DNA of 64,000 nt from Candidatus Delongbacteria bacterium (GCA_041675285.1 JBAYTZ010000002.1:124001-188000), one strand, 5' to 3'; counted from the stretch's first letter, positions 50,743 to 59,944 are shown. Notes: a model not told the origin generated them from the letters alone. Numbers and translations: made by a program.

Positions 50743-52517
50743 CAGAGCTCCACGCTGGGCTTGTCGCCCACGATCCGCAGGTGCAGGTCCTCCAGCTGGC
50801 GCGCGTCCACGCGGCCCGGGCAGCCGTCCATGGGCGAGGCGGCGCGGTTGGTCTTGGGGAAGGCGATGACGTCGCGGATGTTCTCCGTGCCGCCGAAGAT
50901 CATCACCAGCCGGTCGAAGCCGAAAGCGCAGCCGGCGTGGGGCGGCGTGCCGTAGCGGAAGGCCTCCAGCAGGAAGCCGAACTTTTCCTGGGCCTCCTCG
51001 TCGGAGATGCCCAACATGCGGAAGACCCGGGCCTGCATCTCGCGCTCGTGGATGCGCACGCTGCCGCCGGCGATCTCCTGGCCGTCCATCACCAGGTCGT
51101 AGCCGCGGCTGAGCAGGTCGGACTCGGGCACGCCGGCGGCCAGCTGCGCGGCGTTGGGCTGCGTGAAGGGATGGTGCGCGGCCATCCAGCGCTGCTCCTC
51201 GTCGTCGTACTCGAACATGGGGAAGTCCGTCACCCAGAGCAGCTTGTGCCCCGAGGCGTCCAGCAGGCCGTGCTCCTTGGCCAGGCGCAGGCGCATGTTG
51301 CCCAGCAGTTTGCAGACCAGGCGGTACTCGCCCGCCGCCAGCACCAGCAGGTCGCCCTGGGCGGCCCCGGCGGCCTCGGCCGCGCTCTTCAGCCACTCCT
51401 CGCCCGTGAACTTGCCGATCTGGCTGGAGAGGCCCTCGGCCGTCCAGCGCACCACCACCACGCCCTGGCCGCCCAGGTGGCGCGCGTAGTCCTGCAGCGC
51501 GTCGATCCTCTTGCGGCTGAACTCCTCGGCCAGCCCGGGGAAGACCAGCCCGCGCAGCACGCCGCCCTGCTCCAGCGCCTGCTGGAACACGCTGAACTTG
51601 GAGGACGCCGCCAGGCCGGCCAGATCGCGGATCTCCAGCGGGATGCGCAGGTCGGGCTTGTCGCTGCCGTAGCGGTCCATGGCCTCGCGCCAGGTCAGGC
51701 GGGGCAGGGGCAGGGGCAGCTCCTCGCCCTTGATCTCGCGGAACAGCCCGGCCATCACGGCCTCGGCCGTGTCCTGGACGTCCTGCTCGTCGCCGAAGGA
51801 GAGCTCGATGTCGATTTGGGTGAACTCGGGCTGGCGGTCGCTGCGCAGGTCCTCGTCGCGGAAGCACTTGACGATCTGGAAGTAGCGGTCGAAGCCGGAG
51901 ACCATCAGCAGCTGCTTGTAGGTCTGGGGGCTCTGGGGCAGCGCGTAGAAGCAGCCCGCGTGGATGCGGCTGGGCACCAGATAGTCGCGCGCGCCCTCGG
52001 GCGTGGACTTCATCAGGATCGGCGTCTCCACCTCGAGGAACTGCAGCCCGTCCAGCGTGCGGCGCACAGCCTGGGCCATGCGGTGGCGCAGCAGCAGGTA
52101 GCGCGCCTTGGTGGGGCGGCGCAGGTCCAGGTAGCGGTGCTTGAGGCGCAGGTCCTCGCCCGCCGTGTCCTCCGCCTCCAGGGTGAAGGGCAGCACGTCG
52201 GCGCGCGAGAGCAGTTCGCAGGATTCGGCCAGCAGCTCGATCTCGCCCGTGGCCAGCTCCTGGTTGGCCATGGCGCCCGGCCGGCGGCGCACGACGCCCT
52301 CCACCAGGATCACGCTCTCCATGTGCAGGCGGCCGGCGGCGTCCATCAGCTCCGGGCGCTCGGGCTCGAAGACCACCTGGATCATGCCGTAGCGGTCGCG
52401 CAGGTCCAGGAAGCAGAAGCCCCCCAGGTTGCGCACCCGGTTGACCCAACCGGCCAGCCGGACCCGGCTGCCCTCATCCTCGGCCCTCAACTGCCCGCAG
52501 GTGTGGCTGCGCATCAT
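50742..52517 (-). CDS. aspS: Aspartyl-tRNA synthetase
   Basis: A 591-residue class II synthetase of the bacterial type. The N-terminal OB fold (VRLAGWVNRVRNLGGFCFLD), the motif 2 region RCFRDEDLRSDRQPEFTQID, the GAD insertion domain between about residues 280 and 420, and the motif 3 AFGFDRLVMIFGG followed by NIRDVIAFPKT are present. It charges tRNA-Asp. Upstream is a 117-bp spacer holding the rpsU terminator. Confidence 0.95.
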   Translation of the reverse strand: MMRSHTCGQLRAEDEGSRVRLAGWVNRVRNLGGFCFLDLRDRYGMIQVVFEPERPELMDAAGRLHMESVILVEGVVRRRPGAMANQELATGEIELLAESCELLSRADVLPFTLEAEDTAGEDLRLKHRYLDLRRPTKARYLLLRHRMAQAVRRTLDGLQFLEVETPILMKSTPEGARDYLVPSRIHAGCFYALPQSPQTYKQLLMVSGFDRYFQIVKCFRDEDLRSDRQPEFTQIDIELSFGDEQDVQDTAEAVMAGLFREIKGEELPLPLPRLTWREAMDRYGSDKPDLRIPLEIRDLAGLAASSKFSVFQQALEQGGVLRGLVFPGLAEEFSRKRIDALQDYARHLGGQGVVVVRWTAEGLSSQIGKFTGEEWLKSAAEAAGAAQGDLLVLAAGEYRLVCKLLGNMRLRLAKEHGLLDASGHKLLWVTDFPMFEYDDEEQRWMAAHHPFTQPNAAQLAAGVPESDLLSRGYDLVMDGQEIAGGSVRIHEREMQARVFRMLGISDEEAQEKFGFLLEAFRYGTPPHAGCAFGFDRLVMIFGGTENIRDVIAFPKTNRAASPMDGCPGRVDARQLEDLHLRIVGDKPSVEL

Positions 52518-52558
52518 GGCTGCGATCCCCCATGCTTGGGTGCGATGAATAGCAACAA

Positions 52559-52590
52559 AGCCCCGCTTCGCCGTGCGGAGAAGCGGGGCT
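52559..52590 (-). terminator. Rho-independent terminator after rpsU
   Basis: Minus-strand AGCCCCGCTTC and GAAGCGGGGCT form an 11-bp stem around a ten-base loop, followed by TTGTTGCT. It is 45 bp past the rpsU stop and upstream of aspS. Confidence 0.8.
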
Positions 52591-52634
52591 GAAGGAACAG
52601 GTCCGGCGGAGCCAGCAGGCCCCGCGGCAGTTCG

Positions 52635-52844
52635 TCAGATCAGGCCCTGACGACGCTGCTCAGACATCAGCTTGCGCTGCTTGCGCTTCGCGGCATTCAT
52701 CATCCGCTTGCGGATCTCGGAGGGCTTGTCGTAGCGCTGTTTGCGCCTCAGTTCGCTCAGGATGCCCGCTTTCTCGCACGATTTTGTGAACCGGCGGAAA
52801 GCCCGATCGAACGGCTCGCCTTCGCGAACTCGAATGTGCGCCAT
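52635..52844 (-). CDS. rpsU: Ribosomal protein bS21
   Basis: A 69-residue basic protein of the small ribosomal subunit. The N-terminal HIRVREGEPFDRAFRRFTKSCEKAGIL and the RKQRYDKPSEIRKR segment match bS21. The ribosome site GGAGGTGACGGC is very strong. A longer frame upstream was rejected since the family start is MAHIRV. A promoter is seen 42 bp upstream. Confidence 0.95.
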   Translation of the reverse strand: MAHIRVREGEPFDRAFRRFTKSCEKAGILSELRRKQRYDKPSEIRKRMMNAAKRKQRKLMSEQRRQGLI

Positions 52845-52885
52845 GCCGTCACCTCCTTCCAGCGCAATAGACTTGGGAACCCGTA

Positions 52886-52914
52886 AGAGTAGCATCTCCT
52901 TCACCCATGCGCAA
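52886..52914 (-). promoter_or_regulatory. Sigma-70-like promoter for rpsU
   Basis: Minus-strand TTGCGC and TACTCT are 17 bases apart, 42 bp before ATG 52844; each matches four of six consensus bases. Confidence 0.45.
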
Positions 52915-52989
52915 GAACCCCTCGGCCGCCCCGGCGGCCGCATCGGCGGGGCGCGTTGCGGGCCCCCGCCCTGTTTGGCACCTTGAAGC

Positions 52990-53859
52990 ATGAGTCTGAG
53001 TCCCACATATGAGGGTTGGCGCGAGCTGGACCCGCTAGGGCGGCCCGGGCCGGCCCTGCGCGCCCAGGCCATCCTGCTGGTGGCGGTCTTCCTGCTCCAG
53101 ACGCCGCTGGGCCTGGAGGCCTGGGGCGTCCTGCGGCCGGAGGAAGCCCTGCTGCAGGGCCGGCTCTGGCAGCTGCTCAGCTATGCCCTCCTGCACCAGG
53201 ACTTCCTGCACCTGCTCTTCAACCTGCTGGGACTTTGGGTATTCGGCGCGGAGCTGGAACGGCTGTGGGGGGCGCGCTCCTACTGGCTGTACTCGCTGGT
53301 CTGCGCCGTGGGCGCCGGTCTCAGCCACGCCGTGCTGGACACTTGGCGCACGGGCGAGGCCGCGGGCGTGATGGGCGCCTCGGGCGTGGTCTACGGCCTT
53401 ATGGCCGCCTACGGCCTGCTCTTTCGCCAACGCCGCCTGCTCTTCCTGGGCTTGATCCCCGTCCGTGCCGGCGTGCTGGCCCTGGTCTTCGGCGGCCTGG
53501 CGCTCTTCTCCGGCGTGGTGCAAAGCCAGGACGGCGTGGCCCACTTCGCCCACCTGGGCGGCATGCTCTCGGGCCTGGCCCTGCTCTACTTCGGTCCAGC
53601 CCGCCGGGCCTGGCGGCTCTGGCGGCACCGGCGTCGCATGCTGCGCCACCTGCGGCGGGCGGGCACCCGGCCGGCCTTGGCGGACTCCGATCCCTTCCGC
53701 CTGACGGAGGCCAGCGACGAGGCCCAGATCGAGCGCCGGCTGGACGATCTGCTAGGCAAGGTCTCCCGGCAGGGACTGGGCTCGCTGGAACCCCGGGAGC
53801 GGGCCTATTTGGACGAAGCGTCGCGCTGGCTCAAAGTGCGCAAGGCGGCGCGCCCATGA
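52990..53859 (+). CDS. Rhomboid-family intramembrane serine protease
   Basis: A 289-residue membrane protein with six helices. The rhomboid features are LHQDFLHLLFNLLGLWVFG, the catalytic Ser in GASGVVYGL (about residue 133) and the catalytic His in FAHLGGMLSG (about 182). It cleaves membrane proteins within the bilayer. A soluble tail of about 90 residues is basic and then acidic. ATG follows a weak site; rsmE overlaps its stop by 4 nt. Confidence 0.92.
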   Translation: MSLSPTYEGWRELDPLGRPGPALRAQAILLVAVFLLQTPLGLEAWGVLRPEEALLQGRLWQLLSYALLHQDFLHLLFNLLGLWVFGAELERLWGARSYWLYSLVCAVGAGLSHAVLDTWRTGEAAGVMGASGVVYGLMAAYGLLFRQRRLLFLGLIPVRAGVLALVFGGLALFSGVVQSQDGVAHFAHLGGMLSGLALLYFGPARRAWRLWRHRRRMLRHLRRAGTRPALADSDPFRLTEASDEAQIERRLDDLLGKVSRQGLGSLEPRERAYLDEASRWLKVRKAARP

Positions 53860-54563
53860 ACCGGGTTCCGCGCCTGCTGTTGGATTCCCTGCCCGCGGCC
53901 GGAGGCGAGGTGCGGCTGGAGGCCTCCGCCAGCCACCATCTGCTGCGCGTGCTGCGCGCCGCCGTCGGCCAGGAGCTGGAGCTGCTGGACGGCCGCGGAG
54001 GCCGGGCCGCGGCCCGGCTGGAGTCGGCGGATCGCCAGGTGCGCCTGAGCTGCCAGGCGCCGCGCCAGGCAGCCGAGCCGGACCTGAAGCTCGAGGCCTG
54101 GCTGCCGCTGATCCGCCCGGAGCGGCTGGAATGGGCGGTGGAGAAGCTGACGGAGCTGGGGATCTGGCGCATCGTGCCCTACAGCAGCGCGCGGAGCGGC
54201 AACCAGAAGCGGCCGCCGGACCTGGCCCGGCTGGGCCGGATCATCGACGCCGCGCTGGAACAGAGCGGCAATCCCTGGCGTCCCGGGCTGGCCCCGCCGG
54301 CAAGCCTGGCCGCCCTGTTGGACGGCGAACTGCCGCTGCTGGCGGCCCTGCCCGTGGCGGATTCCCGCCTGGGTGCGGCCCTGGACCGCCCGCACGGGAC
54401 GCTGGCGCTGCTGGCCGGCCCCGAGGGCGGCTTCTCCGCCGAAGAGATTGAACTCGTGATGAAACGCAGTCTGGCCCTGGTGAGTCTGGGCCCGCACGTG
54501 GTGCGGGCCGAAACGGCCCTCGTCACCCTGACGGGAGTCGTTCAGGCCTTGACAAACAACTGA
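53856..54563 (+). CDS. rsmE: 16S rRNA m3U1498 methyltransferase
   Basis: A 235-residue SPOUT-class enzyme that methylates U1498 of 16S rRNA. An N-terminal PUA-like strand region (SASHHLLRVLRAAVGQELELLDG) is followed by the knotted SPOUT domain: EWAVEKLTELGI, AALEQSGNPWRP, LLAGPEGGFSAEEIEL and SLGPHVVRAETALVT. The start is in the ATGA overlap with the rhomboid gene. A GNRA-capped hairpin follows the stop. Confidence 0.92.
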   Translation: MNRVPRLLLDSLPAAGGEVRLEASASHHLLRVLRAAVGQELELLDGRGGRAAARLESADRQVRLSCQAPRQAAEPDLKLEAWLPLIRPERLEWAVEKLTELGIWRIVPYSSARSGNQKRPPDLARLGRIIDAALEQSGNPWRPGLAPPASLAALLDGELPLLAALPVADSRLGAALDRPHGTLALLAGPEGGFSAEEIELVMKRSLALVSLGPHVVRAETALVTLTGVVQALTNN

Positions 54564-54571
54564 TGGTCGTG

Positions 54572-54601
54572 CGCCGCCCCCCTGGCGACAGGTGGGCGGC
54601 G
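54572..54601 (+). terminator. Hairpin with GNRA loop after rsmE
   Basis: CGCCGCCC and GGGCGGCG pair outside, CCTG and CAGG inside, and the cap is GCGA. It fills the 65-bp gap to the M16 gene. No T-run follows, so it may be a terminator or an attenuator. Confidence 0.55.
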
Positions 54602-54628
54602 GTTCGTGTATAACCGGAGGGATCCCCT

Positions 54629-56377
54629 GTGCCACAAATTCCCCGCACGGGACTGCGCCTGCTGCTGACACTGCTCGCCCTGGGAGCTGCGCAGGCCGCG
54701 TTACCCGTCAAGGAGGTCATGCTGGACAACGGCATGCGCTTCCTGTTCATCGAGGACCACACCTCGCCCAGCTTCATGGGAGCCTGGGTCGCCCACGTGG
54801 GATCCTCCAACGAGATTCCGGGCCAGACCGGCCTGACCCACTTGCTGGAACACATGATGTTCAAGGGTTCCAAGGTCATCGGCACCAAGGACCTGCAGAA
54901 GGACCTGGATCTGATCGCCCGCCAGGAGGAGCTGAAGGAGCGGATCCGCCAGCGCTCCCGCACGCTGCGCGAAGAGGTCCGGCAGGGCCGGGTGGCCAGC
55001 CTGAAGGAGGCCCAGGAGGCGGACACCCTCTGTCGGCGCCTGGAAGCCGAGTTCCAGCAGCTGGTGGTCGAGCAGCGGGACAACATGATCCCCAATGAGT
55101 TCGACCAGATTATGCAGAAAAACGGCGAGCTGTTTGGCAACGCCTTCACCAGCGACGACATGACCGCCTATTTCAACGTGCTGCCGGCCAACAAGCTGGA
55201 GCTCTGGTTCTGGCTGGAGTCCGACCGCCTGACCAATCCGGTCTTCCGCGAACTCTACGCCGAACGCGACGTGGTCTACGAGGAGCGCCGCATGCGCACC
55301 GAGTCCACGCCCACGGGCATGCACGAGGAAGCCGTCAACTCCATCTTCTGGCAGGCCTCGCCCTACCACTGGCCGATCATCGGCTGGGCCAGCGACGTCA
55401 GCGAGCTCAGCATGGCCCAGGCCCAGGACTATTACCACCGCTGGTACGGGCCGGGCAACGTCACGGGCATCGTGGTGGGTGACTTCAAGACCGACGAGGC
55501 CGTCCAACTGGCCCGCCGCTACTTCGGCCGGATGGAAGCCCGCCAGGATCCGCCCCCCGTGGTCACCCTGGAGCCCCGCCAGATCGGCGAGAGCCGCTAC
55601 GTGGGCGCCGCGGACGTCAACCCCACCGTGAACTTCCGCTACCACTGCGGCGGCTTCAAGCACGTGGATTCCGGCGTGCTGGAGGTGATCGCCTCCCTGC
55701 TCAACGGGGACACCGGCCGCCTGCAGCGCAAGCTGGTCCAGGATGGCAAGACCGCCGTCCAGGCCTACGCCTACTACGAGCGCAAGAAGCTCGAGGGCGC
55801 CTTCCAGGTGGAGGCCGAAGCCGCCGGCGACATCTCCAACCAGGAGCTGGAAGCCGCGCTGGACGCCGAGGTGCTGCGCCTGGCCACGGAGGACGTGCCG
55901 GAGCGCGAGCTGCAGAAGGTCAAGAACGGCTGGCTGACCAACGCCTACCGCGAGCAGCAGAACCCCATCCGCGCCGCCTTCACGCTGATCGAAAACGCCG
56001 GGATGGGCGACTGGCGCGAGCAGGAGGCCTACGCCAAGCGGATTCAGGCCGTGACGGCCGCGGACATCAAGCGCGTGGCCGGCGGCCTGCTGAAACCCGA
56101 GAATCGGCTGGTGACCTGGTGGGTGCGCAAGGACGGTGCGGCTCCCAGCCCGGAGGCGGCCGCGCTGGCCACCCTGCCCGCGGAGTTGCAGGGCCCGGCT
56201 CGGATGGCCCTGGCCCAGATCAAGCAGGTGGGCGATCCGGCCCAGTTGGCGGCCATGCGCGCCCAACTGGCCTCCCAGACGCCCGAGGACGAGCAGGAAA
56301 AGGCCTTCGTGGGCTTCCTCCTGCAGTCCGTGGACGCGCGGCTGGAAGCCCTGAAGGCGGAAGGAGCCCCGAAATGA
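54629..56377 (+). CDS. M16 zinc peptidase (catalytic subunit)
   Basis: The 582-residue protein starts at GTG 54629, GGAGG eight bases upstream. It has a signal peptide (LLLTLLALGAAQA) and the inverted zinc motif HLLEH in TGLTHLLEHMMFKG, with the distal Glu in RELYAERDVVYEE. A coiled-coil-like insertion of about 60 residues (QEELKERIRQRSRTLREEVR) sits between these parts. It is predicted to be a periplasmic pitrilysin-type peptidase. It pairs with the next gene (ATGA overlap), which lacks the zinc motif. Confidence 0.92.
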   Translation: MPQIPRTGLRLLLTLLALGAAQAALPVKEVMLDNGMRFLFIEDHTSPSFMGAWVAHVGSSNEIPGQTGLTHLLEHMMFKGSKVIGTKDLQKDLDLIARQEELKERIRQRSRTLREEVRQGRVASLKEAQEADTLCRRLEAEFQQLVVEQRDNMIPNEFDQIMQKNGELFGNAFTSDDMTAYFNVLPANKLELWFWLESDRLTNPVFRELYAERDVVYEERRMRTESTPTGMHEEAVNSIFWQASPYHWPIIGWASDVSELSMAQAQDYYHRWYGPGNVTGIVVGDFKTDEAVQLARRYFGRMEARQDPPPVVTLEPRQIGESRYVGAADVNPTVNFRYHCGGFKHVDSGVLEVIASLLNGDTGRLQRKLVQDGKTAVQAYAYYERKKLEGAFQVEAEAAGDISNQELEAALDAEVLRLATEDVPERELQKVKNGWLTNAYREQQNPIRAAFTLIENAGMGDWREQEAYAKRIQAVTAADIKRVAGGLLKPENRLVTWWVRKDGAAPSPEAAALATLPAELQGPARMALAQIKQVGDPAQLAAMRAQLASQTPEDEQEKAFVGFLLQSVDARLEALKAEGAPK

Positions 56378-57858
56378 TCACCCAAACCTTGTTGCTGGGC
56401 GCGCTGCTCGGAGCCCGTCTGGGCGTCGCGGCCCCCGCCGCCGACCTGCCCGCCCATCCGGACCAGATCCAGTTCCCGCCCTTGACCTATGAGCCGCCCC
56501 AGGCCGCCGCGCATCGCCACGTCCTGAAGAACGGCGTCACGGTCTTCGTGGTGGAGGATCACCGCGTGCCCCTGGTGGACGTCTCCATCACCATCAAGGC
56601 CGACGACCGCCAGGAGCCCACCGGGCTGGAGGGCCTGCACAGCGCGACCTACGACCTGCTGTCCGACGGCGGCAGCCAGGCCCACGACGCCGCCTGGATC
56701 GAGGAGGAGACGGCCTTCCTGGGGGCCTATCTGGAGAGCGGCACCGAGGATCCCTACGGCGGCAACCTGCGTCTGCAGACTCTCACCAAGGACCTCGAGC
56801 ACGGCCTCGACCTGGCCTTCGAAGTGCTGCGCACGCCGCGCTTCCAGGCGGACCGCCTGCGCGAGTGGCAGGACAAGCGGCTGGCCTCCTTCAAGGAGCG
56901 CAACGACGATCCCGAGCGGCTGGAGCGGATGGAGTGGCGCCGCCTGATGTACGACGACCAGACCTTCCGGCCGGCCACCGCCGCCAGCGTGGGGGCGCTC
57001 ACGCCCCAGACCCTGAAGGAATGGCACGAGCGCTGGACGCATCCGGGCAACCTGCTGGTGCGGGTGAGCGGCGACATCACGCCCAAGCAGATCCTGCCCC
57101 TGTTGGAAAAGCACATGAAGGGCTGGAAGAAGGGCTCCTCCAGCTTCCCCAACCCCGAGGCGGGCTACGCGGCCGTCAAGCCCGGCGTGTACCTGATCCA
57201 CAAGCCGATCAACCAGACCCGCGTGCGCTGCATCCTGCCCGGCCTGGATCGGGACGATCCCCAGTGGCATGCCGCCTGGCTGATGAACGAGCTGCTGGGC
57301 GGTGCCGGCATGTCTTCCAAGCTGCTCAACCGCATCCGCACCCAGGAAGGCCTGGCCTACAGCGTGGGCAGCCAGCTGGAGGAGCGCGTCTTCGGCCCTG
57401 GCATCTTCTGGGCGGGCTTCCAGACCAAGGTGGAAAGCACCCAGTACGCCATGAGCCTGCTGGTGGACGAGTACCGCAAGATGGCGGCCGGCGAGATCGA
57501 CGAGGAGGCGCTGGAGAATTCCAAGAACCAGCTGATCCAGGCCTTCCCCACCTGGTTCGCCAGCGCGTCCACCATCGCCAGCGTGCTGGCCGAGGAGGAA
57601 CTCAGCGGCCGCAGCCAGGGCAACCCGCGCTTCTATCAGGAACTGCGCGAGCGGGTGGCCCGGGTGAGCAAGGCCGACGTGCAGGCCGCCGCCCGGCGCA
57701 TGCTGCAAACCGACCAGCTGATCTGGGTGCTGGTGGGCGACGCCCAGGCCGTCCAGGCGCCGGATGCCGGCCACGGGCTCAGCCTGGAGCAGTTCGGCCC
57801 GCTGACCCGCCTGCCGCTCTACGATCCCCTGACCCAGGAGCCCCTGCCCCTGGACTGA
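56374..57858 (+). CDS. M16 peptidase-like non-catalytic partner
   Basis: A 494-residue exported protein (LLLGALLGARLGVAAPA). It has the M16 fold (HVLKNGVTVFVVEDHRVPLVDV, LLGGAGMSSKLLNRIRTQEGLAYSV), but the position of HxxEH reads LHSATYDLLSDGG, so it cannot bind zinc in the usual way. In the M16B class a catalytic and a non-catalytic subunit often form a dimer, which fits the 4-nt overlap with the preceding gene. A terminator follows. Confidence 0.9.
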   Translation: MITQTLLLGALLGARLGVAAPAADLPAHPDQIQFPPLTYEPPQAAAHRHVLKNGVTVFVVEDHRVPLVDVSITIKADDRQEPTGLEGLHSATYDLLSDGGSQAHDAAWIEEETAFLGAYLESGTEDPYGGNLRLQTLTKDLEHGLDLAFEVLRTPRFQADRLREWQDKRLASFKERNDDPERLERMEWRRLMYDDQTFRPATAASVGALTPQTLKEWHERWTHPGNLLVRVSGDITPKQILPLLEKHMKGWKKGSSSFPNPEAGYAAVKPGVYLIHKPINQTRVRCILPGLDRDDPQWHAAWLMNELLGGAGMSSKLLNRIRTQEGLAYSVGSQLEERVFGPGIFWAGFQTKVESTQYAMSLLVDEYRKMAAGEIDEEALENSKNQLIQAFPTWFASASTIASVLAEEELSGRSQGNPRFYQELRERVARVSKADVQAAARRMLQTDQLIWVLVGDAQAVQAPDAGHGLSLEQFGPLTRLPLYDPLTQEPLPLD

Positions 57859-57881
57859 GCCGACCAACCAAAAGATAAACG

Positions 57882-57920
57882 CGGGGGCGGCTTCCATAAG
57901 GCCGCCCCCGTTTCTTTTGT
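57882..57920 (+). terminator. Rho-independent terminator after M16 pair
   Basis: CGGGGGCGGC and GCCGCCCCCG pair perfectly around a nine-base loop and are followed by TTTCTTTTGT, 24 bp past the stop. Confidence 0.85.
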
Positions 57921-57937
57921 CGGAACTGGAATTCACC

Positions 57938-57960
57938 ACAGAGACACAGAGACACAGAGA
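57938..57960. repeat. Short tandem repeat ACAGAGAC
   Basis: Nearly three copies of the octamer ACAGAGAC follow TTCACC. The wider pattern (TTCACCACAGAGACACAGAG) is known to me as a dispersed intergenic element of many high-GC environmental bacteria, whose translation reads TTETQRHR. It marks the left edge of the repeat-rich spacer 57921-58443. Confidence 0.65.
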
Positions 57961-57993
57961 TCAAGTTGGATTTCCTGGAATGGCTCTCGAATC

Positions 57994-58085
57994 GTCAGTG
58001 GCGAAGCGATCCACTGATGGATCGAGTCCCTGTTTTCGGCCTCAACAGCGCGTCGCCACTGACCGTCGGCGCATTCCCATGCGCC
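57994..58085. repeat. Cluster of inverted repeats
   Basis: GTCAGTGGCGA (57994) and TCGCCACTGAC (58053) are perfect inverted 11-mers. Between them GATCCA/TGGATC makes a small hairpin, and directly after them ACCGTCGGCGCAT/ATGCGCCGATGGT makes a 13-bp stem with one mismatch and loop TCCC. No gene is seen here. Confidence 0.65.
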
Positions 58086-58097
58086 GATGGTCAGTAC

Positions 58098-58347
58098 GCG
58101 CGCGCTGAGGCCGAAGAGTTGGACCTGATCGGAGAGGTGATAGGCGCGCCCTCGCGCCTGCTCTGCCCGAGCCTTTTCTTTGGTCCCGCTTTCTTTTCCG
58201 CGAAAAGAAAGCGGGAATCACAGCGCGCTGAGGCCGAAGACTTGGACCTGATCGGAGAGGTGATAGGCGCGCCCTCGCGCCTGCTCTGCCCGAGCCTTTT
58301 CTTTGGTCCCGCTTTCTTTTCCGCGAAAAGAAAGCGGGAAACATGGC
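58098..58347. repeat. 125-bp tandem direct repeat with hairpins
   Basis: Two almost identical 125-bp units (58098-58222 and 58223-58347) stand head to tail, differing mainly at one G/C base and at the last few bases. Each unit ends in a perfect 15-bp inverted repeat, TCCCGCTTTCTTTTC and GAAAAGAAAGCGGGA with loop CGC, and each carries GAGAGGTGATAGGCGCGCC. Open frames on both strands arise from the repetition and show low complexity (FFSRKRKRDQRKG), so I regard them as spurious. The remainder to 58443 has no recognisable element. Confidence 0.85.
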
Positions 58348-58443
58348 GCGTCAGCGCGAAAACAGAAGCGCCAGCCAAGGACTATCGCGCAACGACCCTC
58401 GCGAGGAGGGCCGCTGGCAAGAGTGCTGGGTTTTCTGCAGCGA

Positions 58444-59739
58444 TCAGAAATCCTTGCTGAAGCCCAGATGCAGACTGAGCTGGCTGTGGTCGATGGTCGT
58501 GTTCGTCATGCCGAAGTAGTCCGTCGCGTCGTCCGCCTGGACATTGGTCTGGCTGGCCTCGGGGACCAGCTCCACGCCGCCCATCAGGGCCCAGTCGCCC
58601 AGCCGGTACTTGGCGCCCAACGTGATGTGGTCCTCCACGATGGCCGGGAAGAGGGCGTTCAGGGCCTTGCTCGGCACCGGGCTGGCGCCGTGGTTGTAGC
58701 CGGCCAGCAGGGTCAAGTCCGGGGTCAGCTCGTACTTGCCGCTCACGCTGACCGCCGTCCGGTTCTGCCAGTGCATGGTGAAGGGCGGCAGCATGGAGTT
58801 GATCATCGCCACGTCGGTCTTCAGGGCGGGCTCGTCCACGGCGTTGCGCCAGCTGTAGTGCACCAGATCGCTGAGCACGGTCAGGCGCTCGCTGACCTTG
58901 TACGCGAAGCCCGCGCCGATCTCCGCCGGCCAGGAGAAGTCCGTGAAACGGGCGTCGAAGCCGTTGGAGCCGTCGGGCATGCCCTGGGCGAAGGTCAGCG
59001 TGCCGCCGTCGAAATCCACGGCGGCCTGGGTGCCGAACCACGCGCCCCAGTTGAGGCGGTTGTCCAGCGCGCGGCTGCTGAAGCCCAGCCGGGCGTTGTA
59101 CCCGAAGCTGGTGAGATCCGTGACGCTCATGCCGTTGAAGTCCGGCTGCAGGTCGCCGTTCATGTCGATCACCGTGTGCGGGAAGTAGTCGAAGTCCAGC
59201 ATGGCGTAGCCCAGGCTGACCGAGAGCCCCACGGCGCTGCGCTCGCTGGCCCTGTAGGCGAAACCGCCCGTCACGCGCATGTAGGCCACGTTGGAGTAGA
59301 TGTCGTCCTGGGTGCCAAAGGCGGTGTTCAAGTCCTGGAAATCCACGCCCATGCCGCCCTGGGCATAGCCGCAGACCCCCACCACCATCCGCTCGTTCAG
59401 CGGCCGCGCGTAGCCCAGATAGGGCAGCGGGAAGGTGGACGCCTCGCCCTCCACCGCGTCGTTCATCACGGCGCCTTCGCCCGGCATGCCCATGCCCATG
59501 GGCACGTGGTCCGTGTAGGTCAGGCTGGGCATCAGGAGGGTCAGCGAGCCGCACAACATGGGTTTGTCGATGTCCGCCAGCAGGGCCGGATTGCCCACCA
59601 TGGCGGTGGGATTCACGTTGCCCATCCGGCCGCCCGCCAGCAGGGCCGAGCAGGCGCCGTAGCCGATGAGGTTCATGCCGTTGGTGGCCATGGCGCTGGT
59701 GGCCAGGCCGAGCGTCAGCAGAGTCAGTGTGCGCTTCAT
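58444..59739 (-). CDS. OmpP1/FadL-family outer membrane protein
   Basis: A 431-residue beta-barrel protein. The signal peptide (TLTLLTLGLATSAMA) is cut to give TNGMNLIGYG, the N-terminal insertion typical of FadL-type channels, followed by NPTAMVGNPALLADID and many alternating amphipathic strands. It ends in a Phe (FSKDF), as outer membrane barrels do. FadL takes up long-chain fatty acids; homologues also transport aromatic hydrocarbons. It is a single-gene unit with its own promoter. Confidence 0.88.
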   Translation of the reverse strand: MKRTLTLLTLGLATSAMATNGMNLIGYGACSALLAGGRMGNVNPTAMVGNPALLADIDKPMLCGSLTLLMPSLTYTDHVPMGMGMPGEGAVMNDAVEGEASTFPLPYLGYARPLNERMVVGVCGYAQGGMGVDFQDLNTAFGTQDDIYSNVAYMRVTGGFAYRASERSAVGLSVSLGYAMLDFDYFPHTVIDMNGDLQPDFNGMSVTDLTSFGYNARLGFSSRALDNRLNWGAWFGTQAAVDFDGGTLTFAQGMPDGSNGFDARFTDFSWPAEIGAGFAYKVSERLTVLSDLVHYSWRNAVDEPALKTDVAMINSMLPPFTMHWQNRTAVSVSGKYELTPDLTLLAGYNHGASPVPSKALNALFPAIVEDHITLGAKYRLGDWALMGGVELVPEASQTNVQADDATDYFGMTNTTIDHSQLSLHLGFSKDF

Positions 59740-59817
59740 CCAATCCTCCCGATGTGGACGCGGAGGCTGCCCGCGTCCATGGTTCGTTTGACGAACAGTC
59801 CCATTGATGAACGGCGA

Positions 59818-59846
59818 AAGGTAGGGAGGAGGGCGAATTCTGCCAA
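59818..59846 (-). promoter_or_regulatory. Sigma-70-like promoter for FadL-type gene
   Basis: Minus-strand TTGGCA and TACCTT are exactly 17 bases apart, about 80 bp before ATG 59739. The -35 box matches five of six consensus bases. A GGGAGGATT ribosome site precedes the start. Confidence 0.55.
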
Positions 59847-59944
59847 CTTTTTAACATGAAAAATCACGAAAGCGCAGGATCCTCATCGTTCATACATATG
59901 GTCTGAAAGCGAACCGGTACTCGAACGACCCCGGCCAGGGCGGG

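Noticed and set aside
58098..58347. Possible CRISPR array
   Set aside because: There are only two adjacent 125-bp units with no unique spacers, and no cas genes are nearby.
58042..58378. Short minus-strand ORFs of 95-100 codons in the repeat region
   Set aside because: They consist of two copies of the same low-complexity segment produced by the 125-bp tandem repeat and have no ribosome site.
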